NCBI GenBank assembly: GCA_027257055.1
Contig: JAPVLO010000007.1
Span: forward strand, 3,596,001 to 3,660,000
Direction: 5' to 3'
DNA length: 64,000 bases
Source: Cephalopachus bancanus
Taxonomy: Eukaryota > Chordata > Mammalia > Primates > Tarsiidae
The notes under the pieces were generated by a model that saw nothing but the letters and a program-made list of their open reading frames with translations, was not told the DNA's origin and ran no database searches. Below are positions 25,580 through 38,389 of the stretch, in pieces (the first letter of the stretch is position 1; the number at the start of each line of letters is the position of its first letter). Position numbers and translations under genes: made by a program.

Positions 25580-25591
25580 ATTAATATTTGG

Positions 25592-26900
25592 CAGAGAGAA
25601 AGATCAAGTCGGACAGCCCGTGGGCCTTCCCTAAGCTGGGGAGTCATGTAAACTCACAGGCCTGTCAGATCAGGAACAGTCCAGAAGCCCTGAGATGATT
25701 TCTGCCACTGCCTACTGCTGCTGGCACTGGGAGGGAGTCCGGTCCATCTTGGGAAACTGGGGAATACTCGCAGGTGCAGCTCTTGCACCAAGGAAAGGAG
25801 AGGGAGTAGGTCGAGGGTAGGACAAATCCACCGGTAGGAGGGTAGGGCCGGGTGGAAGGCAGTCAGGGACTTGGGACGGGCCTAGGTGACAGGCATGCAG
25901 GGACATGGAGTGGGGTGGGTGAGGTGATAACCTGTGCAGGGACATAAGACAGGGCTGGGGTCTGGCTGACACTGAACACTCAGGCACACTTACCCACAAA
26001 GAGTCCCTGGGGGTCCTGGAACCCCTCATGGGTGCAGGGGCTGGGAGATGGCCAAGCCCATCAGTGGGTCAGCCATGACCTTGACTAGGTAGGATGGGCA
26101 AGGGGTGTCTGTGCCTGCCCAGGCTCTCTGTGGGGATGCTACTCCACAGACCTCTCCCCAGTCCCAAGGGCTGCTCCTTCCCGGCAGACAGATTCTGTGT
26201 CTGGTCATGAGGGTCCTGGTCCCTGGAGGGACACCCTCCCATCTTGACAAGGCCAGAGGGCCCCACCGTCTGGTTCATCCTGCCTTTCAACGCCTGCTGA
26301 CTGTCCATCAGCACCCACTCTACAAGGACTGGACAGGGAATGGGTTCACCAGCCTTGCATCTGGAAATGCTGGTGAACCCATTTTACAGATGAGAGACCA
26401 TGGTCAGGATCAAATGGCAAGGTCTGGGTTCATAACTTGGCATCATGACCCCAAGGTCCTCACTGCCTGCCTGGGCCCCCACCCGGCAGGGCAGCCCCTG
26501 CTGTTGCCTCAAGCACTCCCTGAGTGGTCCAGCAGGTGGCGATGTCGGGACACTTGCCGGCTCCCTGCTGCCAGGCTCTGGACTGGCAGTAGGCCTGGGG
26601 CTGAGCCTGGGTCTTGGCTACCCCAACCTGGAGGAAACCGTAAGTGCAGCCGCATGTCCATGCCCCTTTGCAGAGGTGAGACCCAGCTGGGAGACTCGTG
26701 GGAAACCATCTGGCCTGACTTCCTCCCTGGCCTGAAACTGATTCTGGCCCTAATAGTCCGCACCTATCTGCTGAGCCAAGGAGACATGGGTGGCTGGGCC
26801 CAGGTTCCGAATTCTCATGGAGCCCCGACACGCCCCACCCGCCGGGAGCCCATCTCACTGTGTTGCCTGGGCAGGGCTCCCTACCCACCCAACTCCAGTT
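25592..26900. other. Intergenic sequence with an old MIR
   Basis: Unique GC-rich DNA with a MIR-like segment near 26,376-26,455. No gene signal seen. Confidence 0.5.
26376..26455 (-). mobile_element. MIR fragment, antisense
   Basis: 'cccattttacagatgagaga', then 'ggtctgggttcataactt', matches the reverse of the MIR core (CATTTTACAGATGAGGAAAC). Ancient tRNA-derived SINE; short and diverged. Confidence 0.6.
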
Positions 26901-26915
26901 AAGAAGCAGGTGCCA

Positions 26916-27486
26916 GCCAGGCTCGGTGGCTCAGCCTGTAATCCCGTGCTTTGGGAGGCTGAGGTGAGTGGATTGCCTGAGCCCGTGGGTTTGAGACCTG
27001 CCTGGGTAACTTGGCGAGACCTCATCTCTACAATAAAATCAAAGCCGGGCTCGGTGGCTCAGCCTGTAATCCCGTGCCTTTGGGAGGCTGAGGTGAGTGG
27101 ATTGTCTAAGCCCACGGGTTCGAGACCCGCCTGGGCAGCGAGACCTCATCTCTACAATAAATCAAAAATCAGCCGGGCGTGGTAGCGCATGCCTATAATT
27201 CTGGCTACTTGGAAGGCTGAGGCGGAAGGATCGCGGGAGCCCAGCAGATCGAGGCTGCAGTGGCCGGGAGTGGCCACTGCACTCCAGTCTGGATGACAGA
27301 GTGAGATTCCAACTCAAAAAAAAAAAAATTAGCCGGGTGTGGTAGTGCGCGCCTATAGCTCCAGCTACTTGGAAGGCTGAGGTGGAAGGATCACCAGAAC
27401 CCAGCAGGTCGAGGCTGCATTGGCCGGGAGCGGCCAGTACACTCCAGTCTGGGCAACAGAGTGAGACTCCAACTCAAAAAAAAGAA
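26916..27486 (+). mobile_element. Nested Alu: one Alu inserted in the linker of another
   Basis: A left arm (26,916-27,043) is followed by a complete dimer (27,044-27,328, starting GCCGGGCTCGG and ending in an A-run), and then by a lone right arm (27,329-27,486). A perfect 15-bp repeat AAGAAGCAGGTGCCA at 26,901-26,915 and 27,487-27,501 flanks the whole unit, so the outer element is one insertion and the inner dimer entered its A-rich centre later. Both carry the same lineage substitutions. Confidence 0.93.
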
Positions 27487-27825
27487 AAGAAGCAGGTGCC
27501 ACTGGAGAGACACATGGGCCCCTCCCAAGAGGCCCTAGGCTAAAACCAGGTGGAAGTTGGCACAGCTGTGTGGGGCCAGGCAGGGGTTGGTGCATACAAC
27601 AGACCCCGAGTCATGCAGGGAGGGAGGGGCTGTGGGGCACAGAGTGGTAGCCAGTACCACCTGGGCCGACCACTCCCAGAGCTGGCCGCATCCCCTGGGC
27701 AGGCACATGCACTTCCAGGCTTACATCCATACTTCCCCCGTCCTCTCCTGTGGGGAAAGTCAGGGGCCAAGAGAACAAGGCAAGGAGGGAGGGTGGAAGT
27801 GGCCTGAATGACCGACTGAGGTTTT

Positions 27826-28096
27826 TTTGTTTTTGTGTTTTGAGTTGGAGTCTCACTCTGTCGCCCAGACTGGAGTGCAGTGGCCGCTCCCGGCCACCAC
27901 AGCCTCGCCTGCTGGGCTCCGTTGATCCTTCCGCCTCAGCCTTCCGAGTAGCCGGAATTACAGGCATGCGCTACCACGCCCGGCTGATTTTTTGATTTAT
28001 TGTAGAGATGAGGTCTCGCTGCCCAGGCCAGGGTCTCGAACCCGCGGGCTCAGGCAATCCACTCACCTCAGCCTCCCAAAGGCGCAGGATTACAGG
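27826..28096 (-). mobile_element. Alu (dimeric), antisense
   Basis: Reverse Alu with T-rich head and internal 'gatttattgtagagatgagg'. CTGAGGTTTT occurs at 27,816 and again at 28,097, giving a target-site duplication of about 10 bp. Confidence 0.93.
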
Positions 28097-28106
28097 CTGA
28101 GGTTTT

Positions 28107-30480
28107 GAGCTCGGGAAGTTGGAGGTGGAATAGTCTGATGACACCCAGCAGAGCTTCAGAGCAGTCCGCTGTGAACCAAGTGCTTGTGGACACAGAGAGC
28201 TCAGGCCTGGCCCTAACGCCTGTGTCATGCAGTTAGGTGTGGACCTGGGCTCTGGCGCACCAAGGGGGCGGGGGCTTGGGTGTTTGGAGGGGTTGGGTGG
28301 CATCACCCTCAGAGTCATGCGTCCCCGGCAAGTGGCATTAGCACCTCGGACAGCTCCAGTTCCTGGGAAAGGCCGGGCTTCAGCAAAGATCCCGCCCCTT
28401 CCCAACCCCATCCTCAACTCCACGTCCCTCCTCCAGGCCCTCAACTCCATGGCAGAGCCCATGCCTTTCAGACAGCCTCGCAGTCCCGAGATGCCCTGGG
28501 CTTCCCTGCCACACTCTGCCATGTGTCCACTGGACGGTGGGAGAGAACTGGCCGTGGGGTGAATGACACACGCATGAGTGAGTGTACAAGGGTGAAGAAG
28601 CTGCCAGGAGGCCCCTCCTTGATGGCTCCTGCAGGTCCACTTTAGAGAGCTCCCTGGGCTGAGGAATTTGCATCAGAAACAATAACTTAATACCCAGGAT
28701 CGAAGCACAGAGCCTGTGCCTCTGAAACGCACCAGTCCCTCGAGTGCCTTCGGGCGAGAACAGCCAGATACAGGACAGGCGCCTTTCCCTGTTGCCACAT
28801 TAGCTGTGCTCGGCCATGCTGGGGGTCCACAGGGCTGGCCCGCGACAGACCTGTGACGCATGGGTCTCAGACTGACTCAGATGGCGTTTGCTCCTCAGCT
28901 TGGTGGCTTCCACGATGCCCTGAGTATGCCTTGCTGCTGAGAGGGAAACCGTGCCAGGCTGGGCTAACTGCTCCAGGAGTGTCACCAGCACAGGGAGGTG
29001 ATGCCACCAACTCAGCACTGGAACCAGGGACCCCTGTGCCCCTTTATCCTCAACCTCCCCTAGGCGCAGCTTGAAGAGAGAGCAGGAAGTGGACCCTGTC
29101 TCCTGGCCTCGAGACCTGGGTTGGAGGTAGGCGCAAGTCTGAGCCTTTGTTCAGGGAGCAGGTCCAGCGCCCAGCGCACAGGGTGGCAGCTGGCTTTCCA
29201 CTGGGACAAGCAGGGATCGACTCTTCTTGTCTGGAGATCTCTATCCCCTGGGGATGCCTGGGGGGAATGTTGTCCCAGGCCAGCATGACCCCAACTCCCT
29301 CTCACTGCTGCTGAAGCAAAGGAGCCCCTCTCACTGGGCCTCAGTTTAACTGTCGGTCAAATGAAGGGAAGACGTAATCTAGGGGTGCATTCATGGGCTG
29401 GGCGTGCGCCTCGTCTGCCCCCCCCCCGTGTTTGGGGGTCGCGATTCCCCTCCCCCTGCTCCTGGAATGATTCAAGTCAGGGCCTTCAAAGAGCTCATGG
29501 CTCAAATGTGACTAGGGTTGCTATGGAAACACACCGGGCTATTCGGTGGGGGTTGGGCCCAGAGGGTCTTGCCAGGATAAGGTGCTGAAAGATAAATGAG
29601 TTTCAGAGCAGGTCGAGGGCAGGGCCACCCTTCTGGGCAAGTGTGGGCTTGTGGGATGCAGAGGAAGCCTCAGCTTACCAGTCACATCCACACAAGCTGA
29701 CAGTTCATCTAAAACGTCTCAGGAAAACAACAGTGGACTCAACCCTCCCCGCCTCTCCCTGGACGATCTGATATGTGGGGTGAAGCCGACTGCTGGCCAC
29801 TGATACTCCCTCCTAAATATCCTCTCCTCCCGGGTGCAGCTCTGGGTAGAGACCCAGGCTGGAGAGGTTGTCAGCCCAGGTCAAGGCAAATGAATCCAGC
29901 TCTCTGGACAAGCTAAACAGCAGGTGGGGTCTCCCTCTGTCCCACCCCACAGAGGGAGCATGGAGGAACTCAGTCCCCAAGGGTCCCCAGGTCCCAGGAC
30001 CCTGTGGTCACCAGTGGACCCCGCGGTGGACACACGTGCTCCCTGCTTTGTGTCTGTGCCCAAAGCTTCGATTTCCCCAGACAAAGTCACTGACCAGCTC
30101 ACCCCAGATAGAGGGAGACCAAGGGAGACCTTTCCTGGGCACAGCTCTAAGGTATGCCCAGACCAGATGGCCAGAGCCATTGGCCATTCTACTCAGGCGG
30201 GAGCCTGGCCAAGGGACACTGCAAGCTGAGGGCCACAGCAAAGGCCCATGGGAATCACTGGGGAGACTCTGTCCTCAGCAGGTGGCCTCAGCACCCCCAC
30301 ATCAGCCTGAGGTCACCGCAGGTTCATGGGTGTGTAAATGGAGGAGGTGGGGGGAAGGAGGCCTCTTCTGCCTTCGGCCCCACTTCATCCCCTCAGCCCT
30401 GCTCACTGCCCTTCCCTTGCCCTTGGCCCCACCTACTCCTTCAGGCTCTCTGCCCTGCCCACCTCCTTGGTCCTGCCCGT
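28107..30480. other. Intergenic unique sequence with an X-box-like site
   Basis: Unique DNA. It contains a short run (29,400-29,560) with GTTGCTATGGAAAC at 29,517-29,530 and a MIR-like trace near 29,300-29,370. No exon recognised. Confidence 0.5.
29517..29530 (+). promoter_or_regulatory. RFX X-box-like motif
   Basis: GTTGCTATGGAAAC matches the imperfect palindrome bound by RFX factors (GTTGCCATGGAAAC-type). Only the motif is seen; occupancy and target are unknown. Confidence 0.35.
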
Positions 30481-30509
30481 CACCTACCCTCCACCCCACC
30501 CACTGCCTT

Positions 30510-30712
30510 TCACTATCATCACCATCACCTTCATCTTCACCATCACCATCATCACCACTGTCATCATCACCATCACTATCACCATTACCATCACCACATC
30601 ACCGTTATCGCCATTGTCATCACAATCACCACCATCCTCACCACACCACAGCCATCATCACCATCATCATCACCACCATCACCTTCACCACCACCATCAC
30701 CAGCACAGTAGC
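30510..30712. repeat. ATC/ACC trinucleotide-rich simple repeat
   Basis: 'catcatcaccatcacc'-type repeats over about 200 bp, interrupted by CTTCA, TTACC and CCACACC. Period 3 with frequent variants. It gives rise to a false histidine- or serine-rich frame. Confidence 0.92.
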
Positions 30713-32130
30713 ATTTTCCCAGAGCCTTCTCTCCCACACCTTTGACAGAAGGCTCTGAGGCCCTAGGCCTATCTCTGCCAGCTTTCTCCTCGGGGTGGGG
30801 GGTGGAGCCCAGGCAGGAGCTGCTAATCTTTGCTGCATACCTGAGCCTGCCCTGGCAGTGCCAGGCCCTGGGAACCTGCCAGAGCTGGGAGTTTCCCACC
30901 AGAGTCACATGTTTCCATGCAGCCCAAGAGCCCTGGAGAAGGTCCCAGTCCGCTGTCTCCACTTTGTCCAGAGAGAGCAAGGCTACACTACGTGTCCATC
31001 TCAGCCCACCCTACGTGCCACCAGGGCCTCCATTGAAGTCCTAGGAAACAGCCACACTCAGCCATGCAAACGGGCCTAAATTCCTGCCCCACCACATTCA
31101 GCATTCTATCCTCACCGCAGGTCACTCACAAGCCTGACTGTGCACAGGTCCATTCCCGTTGTATACTCAGGGGGAGGCAGGCGGGGAGGCTTAGCCCTGC
31201 ACCCTCAGCCCCAGCTGCAAGGGCAGAGCCAAACCTGTCCTGCACTAACCCTCCTCCAGGTGTGTGGCTGTGCCTTCTCTTTGGGGTAGCTTGGGGTCTA
31301 GGCACTCCTAGATGAGTGTGGCCCCCACACAGCCTGTCCCCCATGTCCCAGACCCAGCCTCAATGGTAGTAGCAGGAGAACTTCCTCCAAATTTCTGCCT
31401 GGAAGACCCTAGCCTTGGGGAAAGGCAGGGGTGGGAAGGTACTGGTGCCCTGCGGGCTGCCCTGCACAGAAGTATCCCCAGGGTAGGACCTGACAGCCCA
31501 CAGACCACAACCCAGGGGCCACATGGAGAGGGGCCCCCCAGAGTCCTTGGCACCGATCCCAGGCAGGGATACCTGGTGTCCATGCTTTTGCCCACCACTT
31601 ATGCTTTGTTGTGTGGCCTCTGACCCTTTCCTGTAGGGAAACCCGCCCCACTGGGCCAGGCATCTGCCGGGCCTGCCGACCAGAGCTAGTGACCACAGAG
31701 ACCCAGCCTCCTGCTGAGGCCCTGTGATCTCTTAGGTGGGGGACCATGCCTCCCCTTCCCAGGCAGCCCTTGGAGCACAGTTCATGCAGGAGAGCACCAG
31801 GAGGGAGCAGGCGGGCAGACCATGCAAGGGTCCCTGCAGGGTGAACCCCTGCAGTCTCACAGGCACTCCCTGTCACCTCAAGTGTTTATATGCTTTTCCA
31901 AGGAAAAAGTTTCATGTCTTGCCTGACAAACTAGAAATCAGTGAAAAGAAATGGGCGCAAAGAGAAAAGTGAGTGAACTGGGAGTGACTTTTCCCCAAAA
32001 GTGGGTGAATTGCTGGGAAAATTGATACCAGTCCTGAGACCCAGACGGCAGAGTAGTTTCTAAACTGCTTCCTGGAGCCCTAGGAAAATGCCCAGAGCCC
32101 GTGTAGGAGTGCAGGACTGGACTGGGGGTA
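30713..32130. other. Intergenic unique sequence
   Basis: No repeat or gene signal that I can support. Confidence 0.5.
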
Positions 32131-32700
32131 CAGAGTTGATCAGGGGCCGCAGGGTTGGTGGGGGTTGCAGTCTGATAGAGGGCAGTTTGGTGGGGGTTGC
32201 AGTCTGGTGGGGATGCAATCAGGTGGGGGTACAGTCTGATGGGAGATGAAGTTGTTGGGGTTGCAGTCTGATGAGGTGAAGGTCTGGTGGATGGGTTTGC
32301 AGTCTGGTGGGGATGCAGGCTGGTGGGGGGTGAAGTCTGAAGCAGTTGCAGTCTGATAGGGGTGTGCAGTCTGATGGGAGGTTGCAGTCTGGTGGGGGTG
32401 CAGACTAGTGGGGGGTTCAGACGGGGGGTTAAGGGCTGGTGGGGGTGCAGTCAGGTGGATGAAGGACTGGTGGTATGCAGTTTGGTGGGGGTGCACCAGG
32501 TGGAGGTAGAGGTGTGGGCATCCTCTGGTGAGGAGTCCTTTGGTGGGGGTGCAGGTGTGGAGTACACCCTGGTGGAGTGAAGGCTGGTGAGGGTACACCA
32601 GTGAAGGTACAGACATGGGCGTGCACCCTGGTGGGGTGAAGGGCGAGTGGGGTGTGCACCGAGTGGGGGTTCAGCCTGGCGGGGTGCAGCCTGGTGCCTG
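32131..32700. repeat. Minisatellite of GCAGTCTGGTGGGGGT-type units
   Basis: Degenerate units of 15-40 bp built from GCAGTCTGGTGGGGGT and GTGCACCCTGGTGGGGTGAA. The first half is dominated by TTGCAGTCTGATGGG-like units and the second by GGTGGGGTG plus AGGTACAG-like units. G-rich on +. Minus-strand reading frames through it give a histidine/proline repeat and are not genes. Confidence 0.88.
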
Positions 32701-33249
32701 GCTCTGAGTTCCCCTCTCCACCAAGGTAGCTCTGATTCCCTGTGGTATAAGTGGACATTCCAGTGTGTCAAATTGAAGACATTCTGAGGAAAGAGCAAAG
32801 TAAGCATGGCCTGGGCAGTGGCCTGTAATGCCCACCAATGTCTGTCCCAGACAGGTGTGGAGGAGAAGCTGGGGCTGGGCCAGGGCAGCCAAATCGAGTG
32901 GCTGCCAGTGCTTTACATGCACCCTGGGGGCAGAGAACCGTAATCTATGCCTTGTCATGGGCTACTGAGACGACTGCTCTGATGTGAGCCTGGGTACTGC
33001 CACTGGAGCACAGGGAGGTCGAGGCAGGGGGAGGGTGCCTGGCCCTGCCTGACTTCCTCCCTACCCCAGAGGCTGCATCCTGCAGGGACAACCTTGGGCA
33101 CAGAAATTCCATTAAAATCAGTGTCACTCTGAGGGAAGCATCTCCGCCCATCAGCCTGGTTGCTGGGAGGAGTTCCACCTCCCCTTCTTCCTCCCCTCCC
33201 CCCCTCCCCTCCCCTGCATCAGGAACCCGCAGGGGATAAAGGCCCACAC
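32701..33249. other. Intergenic unique sequence
   Basis: Unique sequence with a short C/T-rich tract near 33,178-33,215. Nothing gene-like. Confidence 0.45.
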
Positions 33250-33289
33250 ACTGCGGTTGCCTGGGCTCAGTCCCATGGGCGTCTCCACA

Positions 33290-33435
33290 GGAGACACAGA
33301 AGGGCTTCTGAAGCAGTGTGGGTGTCCCATGAGGAGTGAGGTGTCCTGTGGGCATTTTGGGGGTGTCCTGTGGGGAGTGGGGGTATCCTGGGGTAGTGGA
33401 GGTGTCCTGAGTTGTGGGAGTGTCCTGGATCATGG
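33290..33435. repeat. Short GGTGTCCTG-type tandem repeat
   Basis: About eight units of the form GGTGTCCTGTGGGGAGTGGG, each 14-25 bp and diverged. Confidence 0.65.
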
Positions 33436-36090
33436 AGTGTTTACTAATGAAGCAGGATGTGAGCACAGACACCTTTGTCAGTCCCCCTTCCCCAGTCCCC
33501 CTTCAGCCCCCCTTCCTTGGGGCAGCCTGCTAGCCTGCTGGATTTGGTGAGGAGACATCGAGGGGGTAGGACCAGCCTGGACTGGCTGTCTGAACAGACT
33601 CTTCTCTTTCATAGCTGACAACCACAGACCCCACTGCCAGGCACACCCTGAGGCTCCCTGCAGAGCTGTGCATGACAAGGTCTCAGCTTGGGGTGCTGGG
33701 CACAGGGTCTGCCCATCTCTGGACACCCCAGGCTGTGTGAGTCTGACCTCCAAGTCCTCCCTCCAACGGATGCATCGCTCACCTGCCTGTGGCTTCCCCG
33801 TCCCAGTGGTCCTGTTGGCCCCTTCGCGTCCAATCTCTGTGGAGTGAGATTAGGCCCATGGGAGGCTCATTTGCTCACGGATGGTGGCTTCCAGCCCTGC
33901 AAACCCTTCTCCCAAGCCGCTCAGAGGCTGTGGTCAGCCTGGGCCCGTCTGCAGGTATCCTGCCTCCCCAGCACCCCAAGCCTCAGTACAGTCTCCGTGT
34001 TCCTGGGAGGGAAGTCTGGTCTCAGCCTCGGCAGAGGCTGAGGCAACAGGACCCCAGGCTCCGTGTAGGAAGAGATGCCTTTCTGGACTAGCACAGGGCA
34101 CATAGGGGTGTCCGGGTCCCCAGGGGTGGCAACTCTCCCCAGCAGGCAGGCTCTGGCACATCAGCATTCAATGTCCATGCCAGGCCTGGTGCTGACAGCT
34201 TTAGAAGGAGCCTCCCAGTCCTGGTCATTGAAGCGGCCTTCCTCGTGGGACCCAGCCAAGGGGAAGGGACATGGGCCAGCCATCCAGCACTTCACAGCCA
34301 AATGTGTGTGTCCAGTGCTGAGAGGACACATTTCAACTCTGCAAGCGGACGTCAGGGCAATTATTCCACCAGGACTGGGACAGGGTCCAGGCCTCCCTAA
34401 GAACAGGCCAGGGACGTGTCCAGTGCCTCTAAGAGACAGCAGATGGGGACAGAGGTGTCAGCACAGCAACTGCCTGGGTGCAGAAAGGGAGGTTGAGGCT
34501 GCCGCTGCCTGCTGGAGCAAGAGAGGGACTCAGGGGGTCAAGATCCAGGCATGTGGAGCCAGGAAGTGGCCTGCCCCTCCCTACTGGTGAGAAGCCCGAA
34601 ATATTCTTGCGCCCCCAGCCGAGCCCAGGTAGTCGGGCTGGCGCTGTGCTGGCGCCGGCTCATTTCGAAGCGCCGCAGCACTCTGGTTGGGAGACGTGAT
34701 GAGCTATTTGTAGACACGTCTTTGTCAATAAGGAAGCAGAGCTGGTGTGCAAGCTCCCCTGAGCAAACTCGGTCTCCAGGCACCGCAGGGGGATGCGGCT
34801 CTTCTCCTGTGGGTGCGGGGATTCAGGCACCAAGACCTGCCTGGACATGGGGTGCCTCGGGTCTGGGAATCAGGGCATCAAGGGGCTGTGATGCTGGAGG
34901 TGGAGGGAGGGCCCTGGACTCTAGGTCCCCCGCCGGACGACCTTGGCTCTGTCATCATGGGAATAACAGAATGATAATGTCACCCAGACGCTGTGACAAG
35001 CCAGCTAGTGTGACAAATGTTAGATCGCACCAGGGACTAACAAGTGCTCTGTGCTGCAAATGAAGCCCCCACTCAAAGCTATGGTTCAGAAGCCCAAAGG
35101 CAGGTGCTCAGAGCCTGCCCCTCCCTGAGCCCCACTGGGCAGCTGGAACTCACTACCAGGGCTCGCATTCTACTTTACAGGACGTGTCCAGCTGAGTCCC
35201 AATCAGTGAACCTCCTCCCCGCAAAGGCGCCATTACCCAGTCTTGGCTCTGGGTCCCTGTAGGGGCTGAGTCTTGTGTCCCTTCCCTGTGAGGGAGGAGA
35301 CCCGGGGGGGTTCACTGTGGGCCCCAAGGTAGGCCAGGGCCTGGGAGGACTCAGTGGGGGGCATGGTGCTGTTGGGGGGAGCACTGGTGAGAGGGCTAGG
35401 GCAGCCTGTGGGAAGAGTCCAGGAGGCCGGGCACAGGCCAGGAAAGGGGAGGGGTCTTGCTTTGAGGACTGGGGCCAGCAGGGCTGGGGGGAACAAGTGA
35501 GGAGGGAGGTGTTCCGGAGAAGGCCCTGAGGGGACCTGGAGGAGCAGAGTCCCAGACACGCTGCTTGGGAGGACAGACTTGGCGGTGGCAGAGGACGGGC
35601 ATCCTGGCTCGTGTCAGGGTGGCTCAGGCTCCTCATGCTCCGCTGAGCACATCCCAGCAGCACCCTGACTTGCTGACGGTGCAGGAGGTGCCTAAGCTGC
35701 AGATTGGGGTGTCACCAGTGGCCTCAGAGGAGCCTGAGGACGCCCGGGGCACCTTGCCCGCTGCCCCTGCTTCCGGAGGAAAGTGCTGATTTTAAAATCC
35801 AGTCGTCTGGGAAGGAAGTCTGTCCCTGTGAAGCTGGCCCTGAGGCAAGGACCTGTGTTAACCAGAAAAGACAGAGGTGCGGCCCCCAGATGCAGGGAGA
35901 AACATGGTGGAGGCTGAGGTTGTGGGGGTGCCAATCGTCTCTCCCTGCAGGGGCACCTTCCAGGCAGTAGAACTGGGCATGGAGGTGAGACAGACATGCA
36001 CAGCATCCCCAGGCAGGGATGCTAGGGCCACAGAACTGGGACAGGCATGTCAGGGAGTGACTGTCATACTCACTGCCTGGAAACACATGC
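33436..36090. other. Intergenic unique sequence with a possible conserved element
   Basis: Mostly unique DNA. The segment at 34,590-34,760 has a distinct, less repetitive composition and may be a conserved regulatory element. No coding exon recognised. Confidence 0.45.
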
Positions 36091-36570
36091 CCCACGCACA
36101 AATAGGCCTGGTGCACACACCTCCCGTGTACACACATGCTCTGGGCATACACTCCTACATACACCCTGTGCACACACACCCCATGCACACACATTCCATG
36201 CGTACACACATGTGGTGCACACACCCACACATGCCCTGTGTGCACACAGGCCTGGTGCACACACAACCTCCATGTACACACATGCCCCAGGCACACACTC
36301 TTGCATGCACACTCACACACCTCATGCTTACACATATCCTGTGTGCACACATACCTGGTACACACGCACACACGTGCCCCATGCACACACGGGTCTGGTG
36401 CATACACCTCCCCAATGTACAGCCATGCCTAAGGCACACACACTCTTGCATGCACACACACACTTTGTGCATGCAGGAGTATACACACACACCTCGTGCA
36501 TACTTGCCCCATGCACATATGACTCATGCATGCCACACACACCTCATGCGTACACACAGGAGTGACCTGA
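36090..36570. repeat. CA-rich minisatellite (about 25-35 bp units)
   Basis: Repeated phrases GTGCACACAC.CCTCC and CATGCACACACATTCCATGC. Units mix CA dinucleotides with TGCCC or CCTGG breaks. It is the longest of the CA-rich blocks and produces false cysteine/histidine frames on both strands. Confidence 0.9.
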
Positions 36571-38389
36571 GCTCTCACCACCCATGTGGCAGCCCTGGGC
36601 CCAGTCATCGCTGGATTTGGTGGCAGTGCTGGGGTCTACCAGGGGTCCCTTCCCCACCTCAATCAGCTCTATCCCCAGAGACCCTCCCACCTGTGCAGGG
36701 GCCATGTGGCCCTCTTGGGTCCTTGGCCCAGTCTCTGTAGTGGTGGGCATCCTTGCCTACTGATACCGGTCACCTTGGGTGGGGGAGGGCACCCACACTT
36801 CCCTTTTCTGGCCTGTTTATGGGACATAGGTCCCCAGGACACTGGCCTAGAAAGTCCAGGGGTGAGGGTCCAGTCCACATGGCTCCCCAGGAGCCATGCT
36901 GTTCCCCAAAGAGCCTATGACCTTGATGTGGTATGAGTGGTCTCAGCAGGGCTCATCAGAGGTGGCCACTCCAACGCTTTCCCCCTTGATCACTGGACAG
37001 GCCTCCTCTCAGCTAGGCACACCCTAAGAGCACACCCTGCTCTCAAGGCCTCGGCAACGAGGATCGGTCCCCCCAGGTCCTGGGGCTGTAAGGGCAGACT
37101 CATGCCTGGGCTCCAAGAAGTGGAGGCCCTGAGCAGCCCAGGGAGGCTGGGGCTGAGAGGACAGCGGGGGAGAGGCAGCTCTGCCCCAGGGTGTCTGGGG
37201 AACGGATGTCCTGAACTGCCCCAAACACCTGACATTGAACACCTCAGAAGCAGGAGGGCAGCTTCTGAGGACCCAATGCTGACCCCAGCTGGGAAGAGCC
37301 CCTCCCTTCCTCTGAGGCCCTCCAGCCTGGGGATTGCACGAGCAGTGGCCCGGTCCAGGCAGGGCGGGCCTGTGAGTGTCCCACCCCCTCAGGATATCCG
37401 GGCAGCACTGGTGACTTCTGTCCAAGCCCTGTGCTGGAAACATGCCCTGCGCAGAGGGCTCAGGGTTTGGGGAGGAGGAAGGCAGGAGCTGGAGGAGACA
37501 GACACTCACATACTAGTGGTTCAGGCCCCAGAACGCACAACTGCCTCTTATGCAGTGCTCACAGACAGTGTCCCGTGGACCACCCGGGGACACAGCAGTG
37601 GGGCCACAGTGTGACACCTGAAACCACGGGTAAGCCGAGTCTGTCCCAAAGCCCGCCAGACAGCCCTTGTGTGTCAGTCTTATGTGAGCTACGGCCAGGC
37701 CAGGACATGGTGCTTCCACAGGCCAGAAGCACCAGGCCCTGGGGAACTTGTGGACACCAGGCAAATCTCCCTGCTCCTCGCTGCCAGGCCTGGGGACACG
37801 AGGTAACTCAGAGGTGAAGGAGGACTGAGCGTCCTTGGAGGGTCACCGCCTCCACAGCGAATGTCTGGGTAGCACCTGGGCTGGTCAGCAGCTCTGGCAG
37901 AGTCATCAGATGCTGCCCTTCCCTCCCCCTTCCCTCCTCTCCCCCCTCTTCTCCACCCCTCCTCTGCAGGGACTCTGTGGCCCTGGCTCCTCTTGGCAGT
38001 TGCATCCATCCTCCTGGACAGAAAGGTGGCTTCGGAAGGGCCCAGGCTGGAAATCACCCATGGGTGGCCAGCTGGCTGGACAAAGGGCCTTTCTGTGCCA
38101 GTGGCCTGTCAGGATGCAATTCCTCACAAAGCGTCCAGTGCTCCCTCTCCTGATGCCTGCTTCTAGCCAGCCGCAGGGCTGGGCCAAGTCTTCTGAACTG
38201 GGAAGCGGGCCCTGGGGACCCTCAGTCCCTGTCGTAGGCACAAGGCTGGCACTTGCAGCCCCTGGCAGGCTCCATGCCAGAGCTCTGAAGGCCCTTGAGC
38301 TATGACCCTCAGGTGTGGGCACAAGGACTTCCTAAAAGCAGAAGACTTGCCAAGCGGCTCCGGGGGTGATCCTGGCACCACGTGCCTGC
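36571..38389. other. Intergenic unique sequence
   Basis: Unique GC-rich DNA with a C/T-rich stretch near 37,915-37,965. No gene seen. Confidence 0.45.

Noticed and set aside
29868..30758. A 296-codon open frame rich in His and Ser
   Set aside because: The second half is the ATC/ACC repeat; the first half has no recognisable protein feature.
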